Shown: one piece after another, positions 1 to 7,788 of the stretch
Position numbering within the stretch: position 1 is the first letter of the stretch
Layout: each line of letters opens with the position of its first letter
Origin: Sphingomonadaceae bacterium
GTDB taxonomy: Bacteria; Pseudomonadota; Alphaproteobacteria; Sphingomonadales; Sphingomonadaceae
DNA length: 13,281 nt
Direction: 5' to 3'
Assembly (NCBI GenBank): GCA_004282995.1
Contig: SHLU01000037.1
Location: forward strand, 1 to 13,281
Program-made: the position numbers and the translations under genes
The notes under the pieces: generated by a model
The model's database searches: none
Seen by the model: only the letters and a program-made list of their open reading frames with translations
Told to the model about the DNA's origin: nothing

Positions 1-1387
1 GGCTCGAATTGACCACCAACGAACCTTGCTTGAGAGCCACCCTGGTCAGTCCCCCGGGGGTGATCTCGATCCCTTCGGGATTGACCAGCACATAGGGGCG
101 TAGGTCGACATGGCGTGGCGCCAGCCCCTTCTTGGTGAAAATCGGACAGGTCGAAAGAGCCAGGGTGGGTTGGGCGATGTAGTTGGCCGGGTTGGCTTTC
201 AACTTCTGGCGGAACTCGGAAATCTCGCGCTTCGATGCGGTCGGCCCGATAAGCATTCCGTAGCCGCCCGATCCATGCACCTCCTTGACCACGAGCTCCT
301 CGAGATTGTCGAGCACATATTTGAGGCTGTCGGCGTCGGCGCAACGCCACGTCTCGACATTGGGCAGCAGCGGTTTCTCACCAGTATAGAATTCGACGAT
401 CTCGGGCATGAAACTGTATATTGCCTTGTCGTCGCAAATCCCGGCGCCCGGGGCATTGGCAATCGTGATGCGGCCTGCCCGATAAACATCCATTATTCCC
501 GGTACGCCCAGCATGCTGTCGGGATTGAATGTGAGCGGATCGAGAAATTCATCGTCGACGCGGCGGTAGATGACATCGACCGGCCGATATCCGGTGGTGC
601 AGCGCATCTGCACCCTCCCGTCGATAACCCGCAAATCGCTGCCTTCGACCAATTCCGCGCCCATCTGGTCGGCGAGGAAAGAATGTTCGAAATATGCACT
701 GTTGTAGATCCCCGGTGTCATCACCGCGACAACCGGCTTGCCGCCCGTACCCTCCGGCGCGCAGGCGGCGAGGCTCTTGGCCAGGCGGCGGGGATAGTTG
801 GAAACGCCTTCGACCCCGACCTGCGTGAATAACTCGGGGAACATGCTCATCATCGTCTCGCGATTTTCCAGCATGTACGAAACACCGGACGGCGTGCGGG
901 CGTTGTCCTCCAGCACGTAGAAGTCGTCTGGTCCGGTTCGCACCAGGTCGATACCGACGATGTGGGTATAGACCCCGCCGGGCGGGGTGAAGCCGACCAT
1001 TTCTGGCAACCACGCTGCATTGTTGCGAAACAGCCGCTCGGGCAGTCGACCCGCGCGGATAATCTCCTGCTTGTGATAAAGATCGTAGAGGAAGGCATTG
1101 AGCGCCGACACGCGCTGTTCGATCCCGCGGCTGAGCCGGCGCCATTCGGCTGCCGTGATGATGCGCGGGACCATGTCGAACGGGATCAACCGTTCCTCGG
1201 CATTATCCTCACCATAGACATTAAAGGTGATGCCGGTGCTGCGAAATTGCCCCTCAGCCTCGAGGTGCTTGCGACGCAGAAAACCGTTATCCTGCTGCTG
1301 AAACCACGTGTCATAGTCACGATACGCCTCGCGGATCGCGCCTGTCTCATCCTGACGCTCGTCGAAATAGCTATCGGAAGTGCTCAT
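1..1387 (-). CDS. Circularly permuted ATP-grasp protein (COG2308, DUF404/DUF407 family), C-terminus cut by window edge
   Basis: The reading frame opens with ATG at 1387 and stays open to base 1, giving 462 codons without a stop; the usual family length is near 470-490, so only a short C-terminal piece is missing. An AGGGGA ribosome site lies 3 bases before the ATG. Visible family motifs are DNARTPSGVSYMLENR (residues 161-176), NAPGAGICDDK (311-321), VVKEVHGSGGYGM (366-378), LRPYVL (429-434) and TPGGLTRVAL (443-452). These are the nucleotide- and metal-binding elements of the permuted ATP-grasp fold. The family is predicted to form amide or peptide bonds using ATP, and usually lies beside alpha-E (DUF403), transglutaminase-like and Anbu proteasome-like genes; its substrate is not known. 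No signal peptide is seen, so a cytoplasmic location is inferred. It sits 53 bases downstream of an alpha/beta hydrolase gene on the same strand, and the two may be cotranscribed. Family assignment is firm; the exact reaction is not. Confidence 0.93.
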   Translation of the reverse strand, partial: MSTSDSYFDERQDETGAIREAYRDYDTWFQQQDNGFLRRKHLEAEGQFRSTGITFNVYGEDNAEERLIPFDMVPRIITAAEWRRLSRGIEQRVSALNAFLYDLYHKQEIIRAGRLPERLFRNNAAWLPEMVGFTPPGGVYTHIVGIDLVRTGPDDFYVLEDNARTPSGVSYMLENRETMMSMFPELFTQVGVEGVSNYPRRLAKSLAACAPEGTGGKPVVAVMTPGIYNSAYFEHSFLADQMGAELVEGSDLRVIDGRVQMRCTTGYRPVDVIYRRVDDEFLDPLTFNPDSMLGVPGIMDVYRAGRITIANAPGAGICDDKAIYSFMPEIVEFYTGEKPLLPNVETWRCADADSLKYVLDNLEELVVKEVHGSGGYGMLIGPTASKREISEFRQKLKANPANYIAQPTLALSTCPIFTKKGLAPRHVDLRPYVLVNPEGIEITPGGLTRVALKQGSLVVNSS

Positions 1388-1440
1388 CGGTCCCCTGTCC
1401 AAAGGCACAACGTACAGTCATGCCCCGCCCTAACAAGGGT

Positions 1441-2238
1441 TCAATCGCCCACAGGTTCCCCATCGATTTCGCGAGCGACAGTCTCGATGCTCTCGCGGGA
1501 GTCCGCAAAGCCCATATGTCCGCAACGCAAGGCGATCGCCCGATCGCGTTCGCCGGGCTTGCCGCAGGCCGCACGCGGATGAACCACACCATCGTTGGAA
1601 CTCCACAGGGCCACGGTCTCGACCGGCGGCTTGGCCGCCAGGTCCCCGCCCACCGGCGGCTTGTCGACCCTGTGGCCGGCAATGAATTGATACAACCGCC
1701 AGGCATGATTTGCGCGCGGCGAATAGGAAAACGGTGTGCCCATTGTGATGACTTTGGCCACGGCACCGGGATGCTTCTTCGCCAGTTCGCGTGCAAACAA
1801 CCCACCCAGGCTCCAGCCGACCAGCACCACCGGCCCACCACAGCGCCGGTCGAGATCGAGCAGACGATCCTCCAGCATGGCGAACATTTCAGTGGTTGCG
1901 CCCCAATTGTAGCTCTGCCCCCAGCGTTTGACCGTATGTCCCGCTTCTTCCAGCGTTTCGGCGAAATAGCGCATGCGCGACGGGTGGGTGGCGAAGCCGG
2001 GCAACAGCATCACGCAACGCGGATTGGCAGCCTTGGGCAGCTGCAACCGACCGCGAAACAGCCGCGAGAGACGGGGCCTGGGTGAAAAAGTGGAGAATAC
2101 CTCCGCAGCGAACAGCCGCAATCCGGGTTTGGGGATCCCTTCTGGTGCCGTTTCGCGGGCCAATTCGAACCGCCGCAAGAGTTCGGCCCGCTCCAGTGGA
2201 ACGGGCAGTATCGAAGTCTTTGGTGCGCGCGTGGCCAT
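1441..2238 (-). CDS. Alpha/beta hydrolase, lipase/esterase-like
   Basis: A 265-residue protein with the alpha/beta hydrolase core. LLPGF (78-82) fits the oxyanion-hole strand-loop, and the nucleophile elbow is GWSLGG (141-146) with Ser143. Asp216 in SSNDGVVH and His241 in CGHMGF are at the right spacing to complete the Ser-Asp-His triad. MGTPF (166-170), just after the elbow, is common in lipase-like members that act on acyl esters. There is no evident signal peptide, so it is probably cytoplasmic. The start at 2238 has only a weak AAGAG ribosome site directly before the ATG. The gene lies 73 bases after a DUF3617 lipoprotein gene and 53 bases before the ATP-grasp gene, all on one strand, which suggests a shared transcript. 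The substrate cannot be read from the sequence. An acyltransferase or thioesterase role within the same fold is possible. Confidence 0.85.
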   Translation of the reverse strand: MATRAPKTSILPVPLERAELLRRFELARETAPEGIPKPGLRLFAAEVFSTFSPRPRLSRLFRGRLQLPKAANPRCVMLLPGFATHPSRMRYFAETLEEAGHTVKRWGQSYNWGATTEMFAMLEDRLLDLDRRCGGPVVLVGWSLGGLFARELAKKHPGAVAKVITMGTPFSYSPRANHAWRLYQFIAGHRVDKPPVGGDLAAKPPVETVALWSSNDGVVHPRAACGKPGERDRAIALRCGHMGFADSRESIETVAREIDGEPVGD

Positions 2239-2275
2239 CTCTTTTTTACACCATAGCCTAAAACCTATGAATGCG

Positions 2276-2312
2276 ACGCTAACGATAGCGTTCCGCGCCT
2301 GGCGGGAACGTT
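2276..2312 (-). terminator. Strong hairpin after the DUF3617 gene, with an overlapping alternative hairpin
   Basis: Bases 2287-2298 pair with 2302-2312, giving about 11 pairs with one bulged G (2295) and a CTG loop, starting inside the stop codon of the DUF3617 gene. A second hairpin, ACGCTA (2276-2281) with TAGCGT (2286-2291) and a 4-base loop, shares bases 2287-2291, so the two cannot form together. Read on the minus strand, neither is followed at once by a U-run; the nearest T-run is TTTT about 15 bases further on. This makes a classical intrinsic terminator doubtful. It could instead be a partial terminator or a processing site between the lipoprotein and hydrolase genes. Confidence 0.4.
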
Positions 2313-2911
2313 CAAAGCGCTGGAGGCGGTTCTACTCGGGCATCGGCGGCTTCGCTGCACTCGCCCACCCGTTCGGAAGAAAAGCGCAGCCGCATCGCCA
2401 TGGTACCGCCAGCGATGATCCGGCTGCTGGCCTCGGTATCCATGGTCATGTCGAAACCCTGGCGCGAAGTTTCGCCAGCGAAAGCCACCGCCGCGGTCGC
2501 ATCAAGCGGTCCGGTACAGGTCAGTTTCGCGTTGAACCGGGGTGCATCGGCCTCGAAGCGGGTAAAGCCGCAATCGAGGCCGTTCTGCATCTCGGCGAAT
2601 TCGCGCAGCAGTGGCTCGAATCCCTTGTCGGCATCCTTTTCGGTCACGCAGCGCTGACTGGTGGATTTCTGCACTCCGCCACTCTGTACGCGCAGGCGAT
2701 CGGCCACGGCCGGCGGCGCCCCGGTCACTTCAAACCGGTCAAGCTCGGTGGTGACGGCATAAAGGCCGGGTGCCGGATCCTCCAGCGTGCCGGCCCGCGC
2801 CAGCACTTCCTCGTCCGCGATCCGCTCATCACTGCAGGAAGCCGGCGCAATCATTGCGATAGCGCCCAACATAGAGCCCGCCATTCGTCTGGTGCGACGT
2901 TTGCCAATCAT
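2312..2911 (-). CDS. DUF3617-type lipoprotein
   Basis: A 199-residue protein starting with a basic N-terminus (KRRTRR), a short hydrophobic stretch (about 11-22) and Cys26 in PASC, which reads as a lipoprotein signal although proline at -3 is not the usual lipobox residue. The mature part matches the DUF3617 layout. PGLYAVTTELDRFEV (48-62) is the opening strand. A CVTEKDADKGFEPL block follows. Then comes a cysteine-bearing CGFTRFE, a C-T-G-P-L-D strand, and a late MTMDTEASS...MAMRLRFSSERVGEC segment. The AGGA ribosome site lies 6 bases before the ATG. The family is common in Sphingomonadales and its function is unknown; a periplasmic location follows from the signal. It is divergent from uvrB across 110 bases and leads a minus-strand run with the hydrolase and ATP-grasp genes. 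Confidence 0.8.
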   Translation of the reverse strand: MIGKRRTRRMAGSMLGAIAMIAPASCSDERIADEEVLARAGTLEDPAPGLYAVTTELDRFEVTGAPPAVADRLRVQSGGVQKSTSQRCVTEKDADKGFEPLLREFAEMQNGLDCGFTRFEADAPRFNAKLTCTGPLDATAAVAFAGETSRQGFDMTMDTEASSRIIAGGTMAMRLRFSSERVGECSEAADARVEPPPAL

Positions 2912-3021
2912 GTCTGATCCTCATTTGCGACCACCGGATCCTAGCCATCCTGGCTCGCGCCAACGGTATCGCCGCAAGCAACACTTCACAATGCCCTTCG
3001 GGATACGCATATCCATGCGCC
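2912..3021. promoter_or_regulatory. Divergent intergenic region between the DUF3617 gene and uvrB
   Basis: These 110 bases must hold the start signals for both divergent genes. No convincing -35/-10 pair stands out, and I find no GTTC-N7-GTTC box, the LexA site of Alphaproteobacteria. Just before the uvrB start lie two overlapping small hairpins: GGATA (3001-3005) with TATCC (3010-3014), and CGCAT (3006-3010) with ATGCG (3015-3019). Each has 5 pairs and a 4-base loop, and only one can form at a time. The only purine-rich ribosome-site candidate, GGGA at about 3000-3003, lies too far from the ATG to be ideal. Confidence 0.4.
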
Positions 3022-5205
3022 ATGGCAGAACTTGTAATCAGGCGCGGGCTGGCAGAACCCGAAACCGGAGAAGACTTTACTCCGCATCGCCCGGCGCGAC
3101 CGGCAAAATCGATGCCGGGCAAGAAATTCGAACTGGTTTCGGATTACGAGCCCGCCGGCGACCAGCCAACCGCGATTGCCGAACTGGTTTCCTCTGCCCG
3201 CGAAGGCGAGAAAACCCAGACATTATTGGGGGTTACCGGTTCGGGCAAGACATTCACCATGGCCAAGGTGATTGAGGAGCTGCAGCGTCCGGCATTGGTG
3301 CTGGCCCCCAACAAGATTCTTGCCGCACAGCTCTATGGCGAATTCAAGAGCTTCTTCCCCAACAATGCGGTCGAGTATTTCGTCAGCTATTACGACTATT
3401 ACCAGCCCGAAGCCTATGTGCCGCGCTCGGACACCTACATCGAGAAGGAATCGAGCGTAAACGAGGCGATCGACCGGATGCGCCATTCGGCCACCCGCGC
3501 CCTGCTTGAACGTGATGATGTGATCATCGTCGCATCGGTCTCGTGCCTTTACGGTATCGGCTCGGTCGAAACATATTCAGCGATGATTTTCGACATCAAG
3601 AAGGGCGACAGCGTCGACCAGCGCGAACTCATCCGCAAACTCGTCGCACTGCAATACAAGCGCAACGATGCCGCCTTTGCGCGGGGCAATTTTCGTGTGC
3701 GCGGTGACAATCTGGAGATCTTCCCCAGCCACTATGAAGACATGGCCTGGCGGATCAGCTTCTTCGGCGACGAAATCGAGGATATCAGCGAATTCGATCC
3801 GCTGACCGGCAAGAAGGGCGTCGAACTCGACCGGGTGCGGGTCTATGCCAATTCACACTACGTCACCCCTGGCCCGACCATGAAGCAAGCGGCCCAGGCG
3901 ATCCGGTTCGAACTTGTGGAAAGGCTCAAGGAACTGCATGCCGAGGGCCACCTGCTTGAGGCCCAAAGGCTCGAGCAGCGGACCAATTTCGACCTCGAAA
4001 TGATTGCCGCCACCGGCAGCTGTAACGGGATCGAGAACTATTCGCGCTTCCTGACAGGTCGCCTGCCGGGCGAACCGCCACCGACCCTGTTCGAATACTT
4101 GCCCGAAAACGCGCTGCTGTTCGTCGACGAAAGCCACCAGACGGTGCCGCAGATCAGCGCCATGGCGCGGGGCGACCACCGCCGCAAGATGACGCTCGCC
4201 GAATACGGCTTTCGCCTGCCGAGCTGCATCGACAACCGCCCCTTGCGCTTCAACGAATGGGACGCGATGCGGCCGCAGACCTTCTGTGTGTCGGCCACTC
4301 CCGGCGGCTGGGAAATGGAACAGACCGGCGGTGTATTTGCCGAGCAGGTCATCCGCCCGACCGGGCTGATCGATCCCCCGGTCGAGATCAAGCCGGTCGA
4401 GGACCAGGTCCAGGACTGTATCGAGGAATGCAAGGCGACCGCCGCCAGGGGCTATCGCACGCTGGTCACCACCCTGACCAAGCGGATGGCCGAAGACCTC
4501 ACCGAATTCATGCACGAAGCGGGTGTGCGCGTGCGCTACATGCATTCAGATGTCGAGACGCTGGAGCGGATCGAGCTGATACGCGACCTGCGGCTGGGCG
4601 TGTTTGACGTGCTGGTTGGCATCAACCTGCTGCGCGAGGGACTCGATATTCCCGAATGTGGGCTGGTGTGCATACTCGACGCCGACAAGGAAGGCTTCCT
4701 GCGGTCGGAGACTTCGCTGGTCCAGACCATTGGCCGCGCGGCGCGCAATGTCGACGGGCGCGTGATCCTTTATGCCGACCGCATCACCGGCAGCATGGAA
4801 CGCGCAATGGCGGAAACCGACCGTCGGCGCGAAAAGCAACGCGCTTATAATGAGAAACACGGCATCACGCCGACCACAATCAAGCGCAATATCCAGGACA
4901 TTGTCGCCCACACCGCTTCGCAGGACGGGGTCACCGTCGGTACCGGCGATGACGAGCGCAATAATCTGGTCGGACACAATCTGCGCGCCTATATCGAGGA
5001 CCTCGAGAAGCGGATGCGCAACGCCGCCGCCGACCTCGAATTCGAGGAAGCGGGCCGGTTGCGCGACGAAATCCGCCGGCTTGAAAACGACGAGTTGGGC
5101 TTGCCCGACGCGGACAAGAAAGCGCCGCGTGTCGGCCGCTCGGACGCGGGCCGGCCCGGTACGCGCAAGACGCGATACGGCAAGACGCAGCGGAAGCTGC
5201 GATGA
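3022..5205 (+). CDS. uvrB: UvrB, excinuclease ABC subunit B
   Basis: UvrB is the DNA-damage-verifying helicase-like subunit of nucleotide excision repair. UvrA loads it onto damaged DNA and it then recruits UvrC for incision. The 727 residues contain Walker A GVTGSGKT (70-77), the beta-hairpin YYDYYQPEAYVP (123-134) that inserts between DNA strands, the DESH box (369-372), VSATPGG, motif VI QTIGRAARN (568-576), and a C-terminal UVR domain (about 659-694) that binds UvrA/UvrC. A basic tail follows (RKTRYGKTQRKLR). It is longer than E. coli UvrB (673 residues), mainly through an N-terminal extension of about 30 residues rich in Pro and Arg, plus the tail. The ATG at 3022 lacks a good ribosome site. 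Met31 (base 3112) is an alternative, but the extension resembles those of related UvrB proteins, so the upstream start is preferred. Its stop overlaps the next gene in ATGA. Confidence 0.98.
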   Translation: MAELVIRRGLAEPETGEDFTPHRPARPAKSMPGKKFELVSDYEPAGDQPTAIAELVSSAREGEKTQTLLGVTGSGKTFTMAKVIEELQRPALVLAPNKILAAQLYGEFKSFFPNNAVEYFVSYYDYYQPEAYVPRSDTYIEKESSVNEAIDRMRHSATRALLERDDVIIVASVSCLYGIGSVETYSAMIFDIKKGDSVDQRELIRKLVALQYKRNDAAFARGNFRVRGDNLEIFPSHYEDMAWRISFFGDEIEDISEFDPLTGKKGVELDRVRVYANSHYVTPGPTMKQAAQAIRFELVERLKELHAEGHLLEAQRLEQRTNFDLEMIAATGSCNGIENYSRFLTGRLPGEPPPTLFEYLPENALLFVDESHQTVPQISAMARGDHRRKMTLAEYGFRLPSCIDNRPLRFNEWDAMRPQTFCVSATPGGWEMEQTGGVFAEQVIRPTGLIDPPVEIKPVEDQVQDCIEECKATAARGYRTLVTTLTKRMAEDLTEFMHEAGVRVRYMHSDVETLERIELIRDLRLGVFDVLVGINLLREGLDIPECGLVCILDADKEGFLRSETSLVQTIGRAARNVDGRVILYADRITGSMERAMAETDRRREKQRAYNEKHGITPTTIKRNIQDIVAHTASQDGVTVGTGDDERNNLVGHNLRAYIEDLEKRMRNAAADLEFEEAGRLRDEIRRLENDELGLPDADKKAPRVGRSDAGRPGTRKTRYGKTQRKLR

Positions 5206-5768
5206 CTATGCGCCGCGGGGTTCTCCTCTTGCCTGCATTCGCCGTGACCGCGTGCCAGCCGCCCGCGGCAGACGACTATCTCGAGCGCGGATTTGTCGAA
5301 GAGGATGTACCCGAAGCATCTCAGCCGCTCGATTCGCCCGATACCGAAGATGCCATCTGGGCCCCCAGCGACCAGAGCGAACGACTTCTTTACGGTGTGC
5401 CGGGCGAGACGCCAATGATGGCGGTGCAATGCAAGCGTGAAACCGAAAACCCGCGCCTTGTATTCACCCGCTTTGTCCGCGCCGATCGCGAGGCTCAGGC
5501 AATGATGAGCCTGGTCGGCAATTTCCATGCCGAGCGGTTTCCAGTCGATGCGGTCTACAACGGCCGGGCCTGGCTGTGGCAGGGCTCGGTTCCGGCCGTT
5601 TCCCCTGATCTCGAAGCCCTCACCGGTCGGCGCGAAGTCGAGGCAATGATCCCCGGCGCCGGCGCGGTGATGCTGAAGCCCAGTCCGCTGGTGCGGGAAC
5701 TGGTCAACGCCTGTCGCGCTACTGACGAACCCGATCCGGACGATCTGAATCCCGAGCCAGACGAATAA
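5202..5768 (+). CDS. Uncharacterised lipoprotein, translationally coupled to uvrB
   Basis: A 188-residue protein with a short N-terminus (MRR), a hydrophobic stretch and a lipobox VTAC ending at Cys18, so the mature form is probably anchored to a membrane facing the periplasm. After an acidic linker (about 23-50) comes a compact domain of about 120 residues. Visible stretches are AIWAPSDQSERLLYGVPGE (51-69), a single cysteine in AVQCKRE, WLWQGS, and PSPLVRELVNAC near the end. The tail is very acidic (DEPDPDDLNPEPDE). I do not recognise the family. The start ATG overlaps the uvrB stop (ATGA), and GGAAG lies 5 bases before it, so translation is probably coupled to uvrB. The last 16 codons overlap the convergent dsbD gene. 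Met3 is an alternative start. Real coding is likely given the signal peptide, coupling and ribosome site. Confidence 0.8.
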   Translation: MTMRRGVLLLPAFAVTACQPPAADDYLERGFVEEDVPEASQPLDSPDTEDAIWAPSDQSERLLYGVPGETPMMAVQCKRETENPRLVFTRFVRADREAQAMMSLVGNFHAERFPVDAVYNGRAWLWQGSVPAVSPDLEALTGRREVEAMIPGAGAVMLKPSPLVRELVNACRATDEPDPDDLNPEPDE

Positions 5769-7788
5769 GGCTGTCGGGCGCAAGCAATTGCGGCAATTGC
5801 TCCGGCTCTGCAGCAAGCGGTGAATACCACAGGTAGAGCGGCACGCCTGCAACCCCACGTTGATTAAGAAACTCGGTAATTTCCGGCTCACGCAGCGTCC
5901 AGTCGCCGCGAAGGGTGACGATGCCAGCCTGTGCGAACGCATCGCGGGTCGCAGCGCGCTCTATCGCGACCCTTTCATTGACCTTGCAGCTGACGCACCA
6001 GTCGGCAGTGAAATAGACGAATACCGGGACGCCCGAGGCGCGTGCCTGCTCCAGCGCAGCCTTGCTGAAGGGTACGGAATTCAAGACCTGCGCCTGCAGC
6101 TGGCGCTCTTGTGGCTCGAAGTTTACCAGGCCGCCGGTAGCCAAGAGGATGGCACCAAGAGCCACGACCCCGCCTTGAAGCTTTTGCCGTCGAGCCCACG
6201 CAAACACTGCGGCGAGGCATAGCAACGCCGCGACGGCGAGCGCGAGCAGTGCGAACCCTGCTCCTCCGATCCTCCACACCAGCCACACCAGTGCCAGCGC
6301 CGTCAGCCCCATCGGGATCGCCAGCAGCTTGCGAAAAGTTGCCATCCACGGCCCCGGTTTTGGCAGGCGATTACGCAAGGCAGGTATGAATCCGAGCAAC
6401 AGGAAGGGCAGCGCAAGCCCCAGACCCAGTGCAGCGAATAGTACCAGGGCAAGTCCAGCAGGGAGCAGCAGCGCCGCTCCGAGCGCCGCCGCCATGAAGG
6501 GTCCGGTGCAGGGGGTGGCGACGAAGGCCGCCAGTAACCCGGTCGAGAAAGCTCCGCGCGGGGTACTGCCACCCGAAATCGCCAGTCCCGGCAGCTCGAA
6601 CGCGCCGAGCAAGTTGGCGGTTATGAGCACGGCCAGCGCCAGCAACGCCACGACGACACCCGGCTCCTGCAACTGGAACGCCCAGCCAACCTGTTCGCCT
6701 GCTGCACGCAGTCCTAGCATCGCCCCGCCCAGCGCCACACAGGCCAGCACGACCCCGGCGGTATAGGCCAGCCCTTCTGCCCTCGCCTCGCCCTCACCGC
6801 CACCGGCGCGCGCCAGGCTCAGCGCCTTGAGGCTGAGGATCGGAAAAACGCATGGCATGATGTTGAGCAGCAGCCCGCCTACCAACGCCCCTGCCAGCAA
6901 CACCCACAAGGCAGGCCGCTCGTCAGCCAGTGCCATCAACCGTTTGCCGCCGGATGGAATGGCGCCTGGTTCAGCCTCGAAGCGTAGGCCCCGGCCATTG
7001 CCCAGCCGTACGATGCCCTCGAGCCGGTCGGGGCGTGTTACGTTCTCGGCCAAGGGGATTTCGCCCACGAGCCAATCGCCCTTCCGGCGAAATCCCTGTC
7101 GCGCGGCATAATCGACAAGCTGGCGATTACGGATAAAAATATGCGGTTCGCCGACTTCGACGCCGGCCGCGACCGGGATGGCAAGTCGCAGCAGATTACC
7201 GGCAATGGCATAGCGTCCCGGAGCATCAATCAGCGGTGCCAGTTGACTACGATAGCGGGTGAAAGCGGCATTGGGGCCGCCATCCTCGCCGACCGGCACA
7301 GCCGCTTGCAATTGCTCCTGCTGCGGCACGCAAATCCGGTCGGTACAAGCAAGATAGGTAAGCGCCAGCTTCAACTTTATAACGTCATCGCCAGCGTAGT
7401 TCTTCGCCAGGCGCAGCGGCAACAGGACCGCATACTCACCTTCGAAGATATGGTTCATCAGGCCGTCGATCACGAGCCGTTGCGGCGTCGGATAGAGCGC
7501 CTCGCCGATCGTTACCCCCGCGGGTGCGGCCCACTCCAACTCCATCGGCAGCCCGGCATCGCCCGGATTGGCCCAGTAACCGTGCCACTCCTCGCTCACC
7601 GGAGTGAACCTGAGCGCCAGCGTAGTCTCCCCGCCGGGGGCGACCGCGCCCTCGGCCAGAAGTGTGGCCCGAATGGTATTCTCTTGCGATGCGGCGGGCG
7701 CTGCGACCAGCATGGCGAGCATCAGTGCCGCCATCAGCATGGCGAAACGGGCGTTAAGGTGTGCGAAGGTCGTTCTTGCGGAAGGCAT
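5719..7788 (-). CDS. dsbD: DsbD, thiol:disulfide interchange protein (cytochrome c biogenesis type)
   Basis: DsbD carries electrons from cytoplasmic thioredoxin across the inner membrane to periplasmic thiol proteins, such as those for disulfide isomerisation and cytochrome c maturation. With the start at 7788 it has 689 residues. A signal peptide (about 13-34) ends near AASQ. The periplasmic alpha domain holds the pair Cys148/Cys153 in ACTDRIC. The membrane domain (about 293-555) has roughly eight helices with the redox pair Cys313 (MPCVFP) and Cys427 (TPCTGP). The C-terminal thioredoxin-like gamma domain has Cys598/Cys601 in ADWCVSCK. All three redox pairs are present. The frame stays open 141 codons further upstream, but that stretch lies antisense to the next gene and has no family resemblance. 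The chosen ATG has AGGA 8 bases before it and leads straight into the signal peptide; Met17 or Met19 are alternatives. The 3' end overlaps the convergent lipoprotein gene by 50 bases. Confidence 0.95.
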   Translation of the reverse strand: MPSARTTFAHLNARFAMLMAALMLAMLVAAPAASQENTIRATLLAEGAVAPGGETTLALRFTPVSEEWHGYWANPGDAGLPMELEWAAPAGVTIGEALYPTPQRLVIDGLMNHIFEGEYAVLLPLRLAKNYAGDDVIKLKLALTYLACTDRICVPQQEQLQAAVPVGEDGGPNAAFTRYRSQLAPLIDAPGRYAIAGNLLRLAIPVAAGVEVGEPHIFIRNRQLVDYAARQGFRRKGDWLVGEIPLAENVTRPDRLEGIVRLGNGRGLRFEAEPGAIPSGGKRLMALADERPALWVLLAGALVGGLLLNIMPCVFPILSLKALSLARAGGGEGEARAEGLAYTAGVVLACVALGGAMLGLRAAGEQVGWAFQLQEPGVVVALLALAVLITANLLGAFELPGLAISGGSTPRGAFSTGLLAAFVATPCTGPFMAAALGAALLLPAGLALVLFAALGLGLALPFLLLGFIPALRNRLPKPGPWMATFRKLLAIPMGLTALALVWLVWRIGGAGFALLALAVAALLCLAAVFAWARRQKLQGGVVALGAILLATGGLVNFEPQERQLQAQVLNSVPFSKAALEQARASGVPVFVYFTADWCVSCKVNERVAIERAATRDAFAQAGIVTLRGDWTLREPEITEFLNQRGVAGVPLYLWYSPLAAEPEQLPQLLAPDSLIRLARDSDRPDRVRQ

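Noticed and set aside
110..832. Open frame of 240 codons on the plus strand
   Set aside because: It is antisense to the ATP-grasp gene, whose translation shows continuous family motifs; the plus-strand product shows no recognisable motif.
1973..2917. Open frame of 314 codons on the plus strand
   Set aside because: It spans the antisense of the hydrolase 5' end, the hairpin region and the whole DUF3617 gene, which is not how a real gene would be arranged; its product shows no recognisable fold.
3022..3060. Possible LexA (SOS) box made from GAAC repeats near the uvrB start
   Set aside because: The two GAAC copies (3028 and 3054) are 22 bases apart and inside the coding region; the alphaproteobacterial box needs GTTC/GAAC spaced by 7.
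3853..4545. Open frame of 230 codons antisense to uvrB
   Set aside because: Long antisense frames are common in GC-rich coding DNA; uvrB is unambiguous here.
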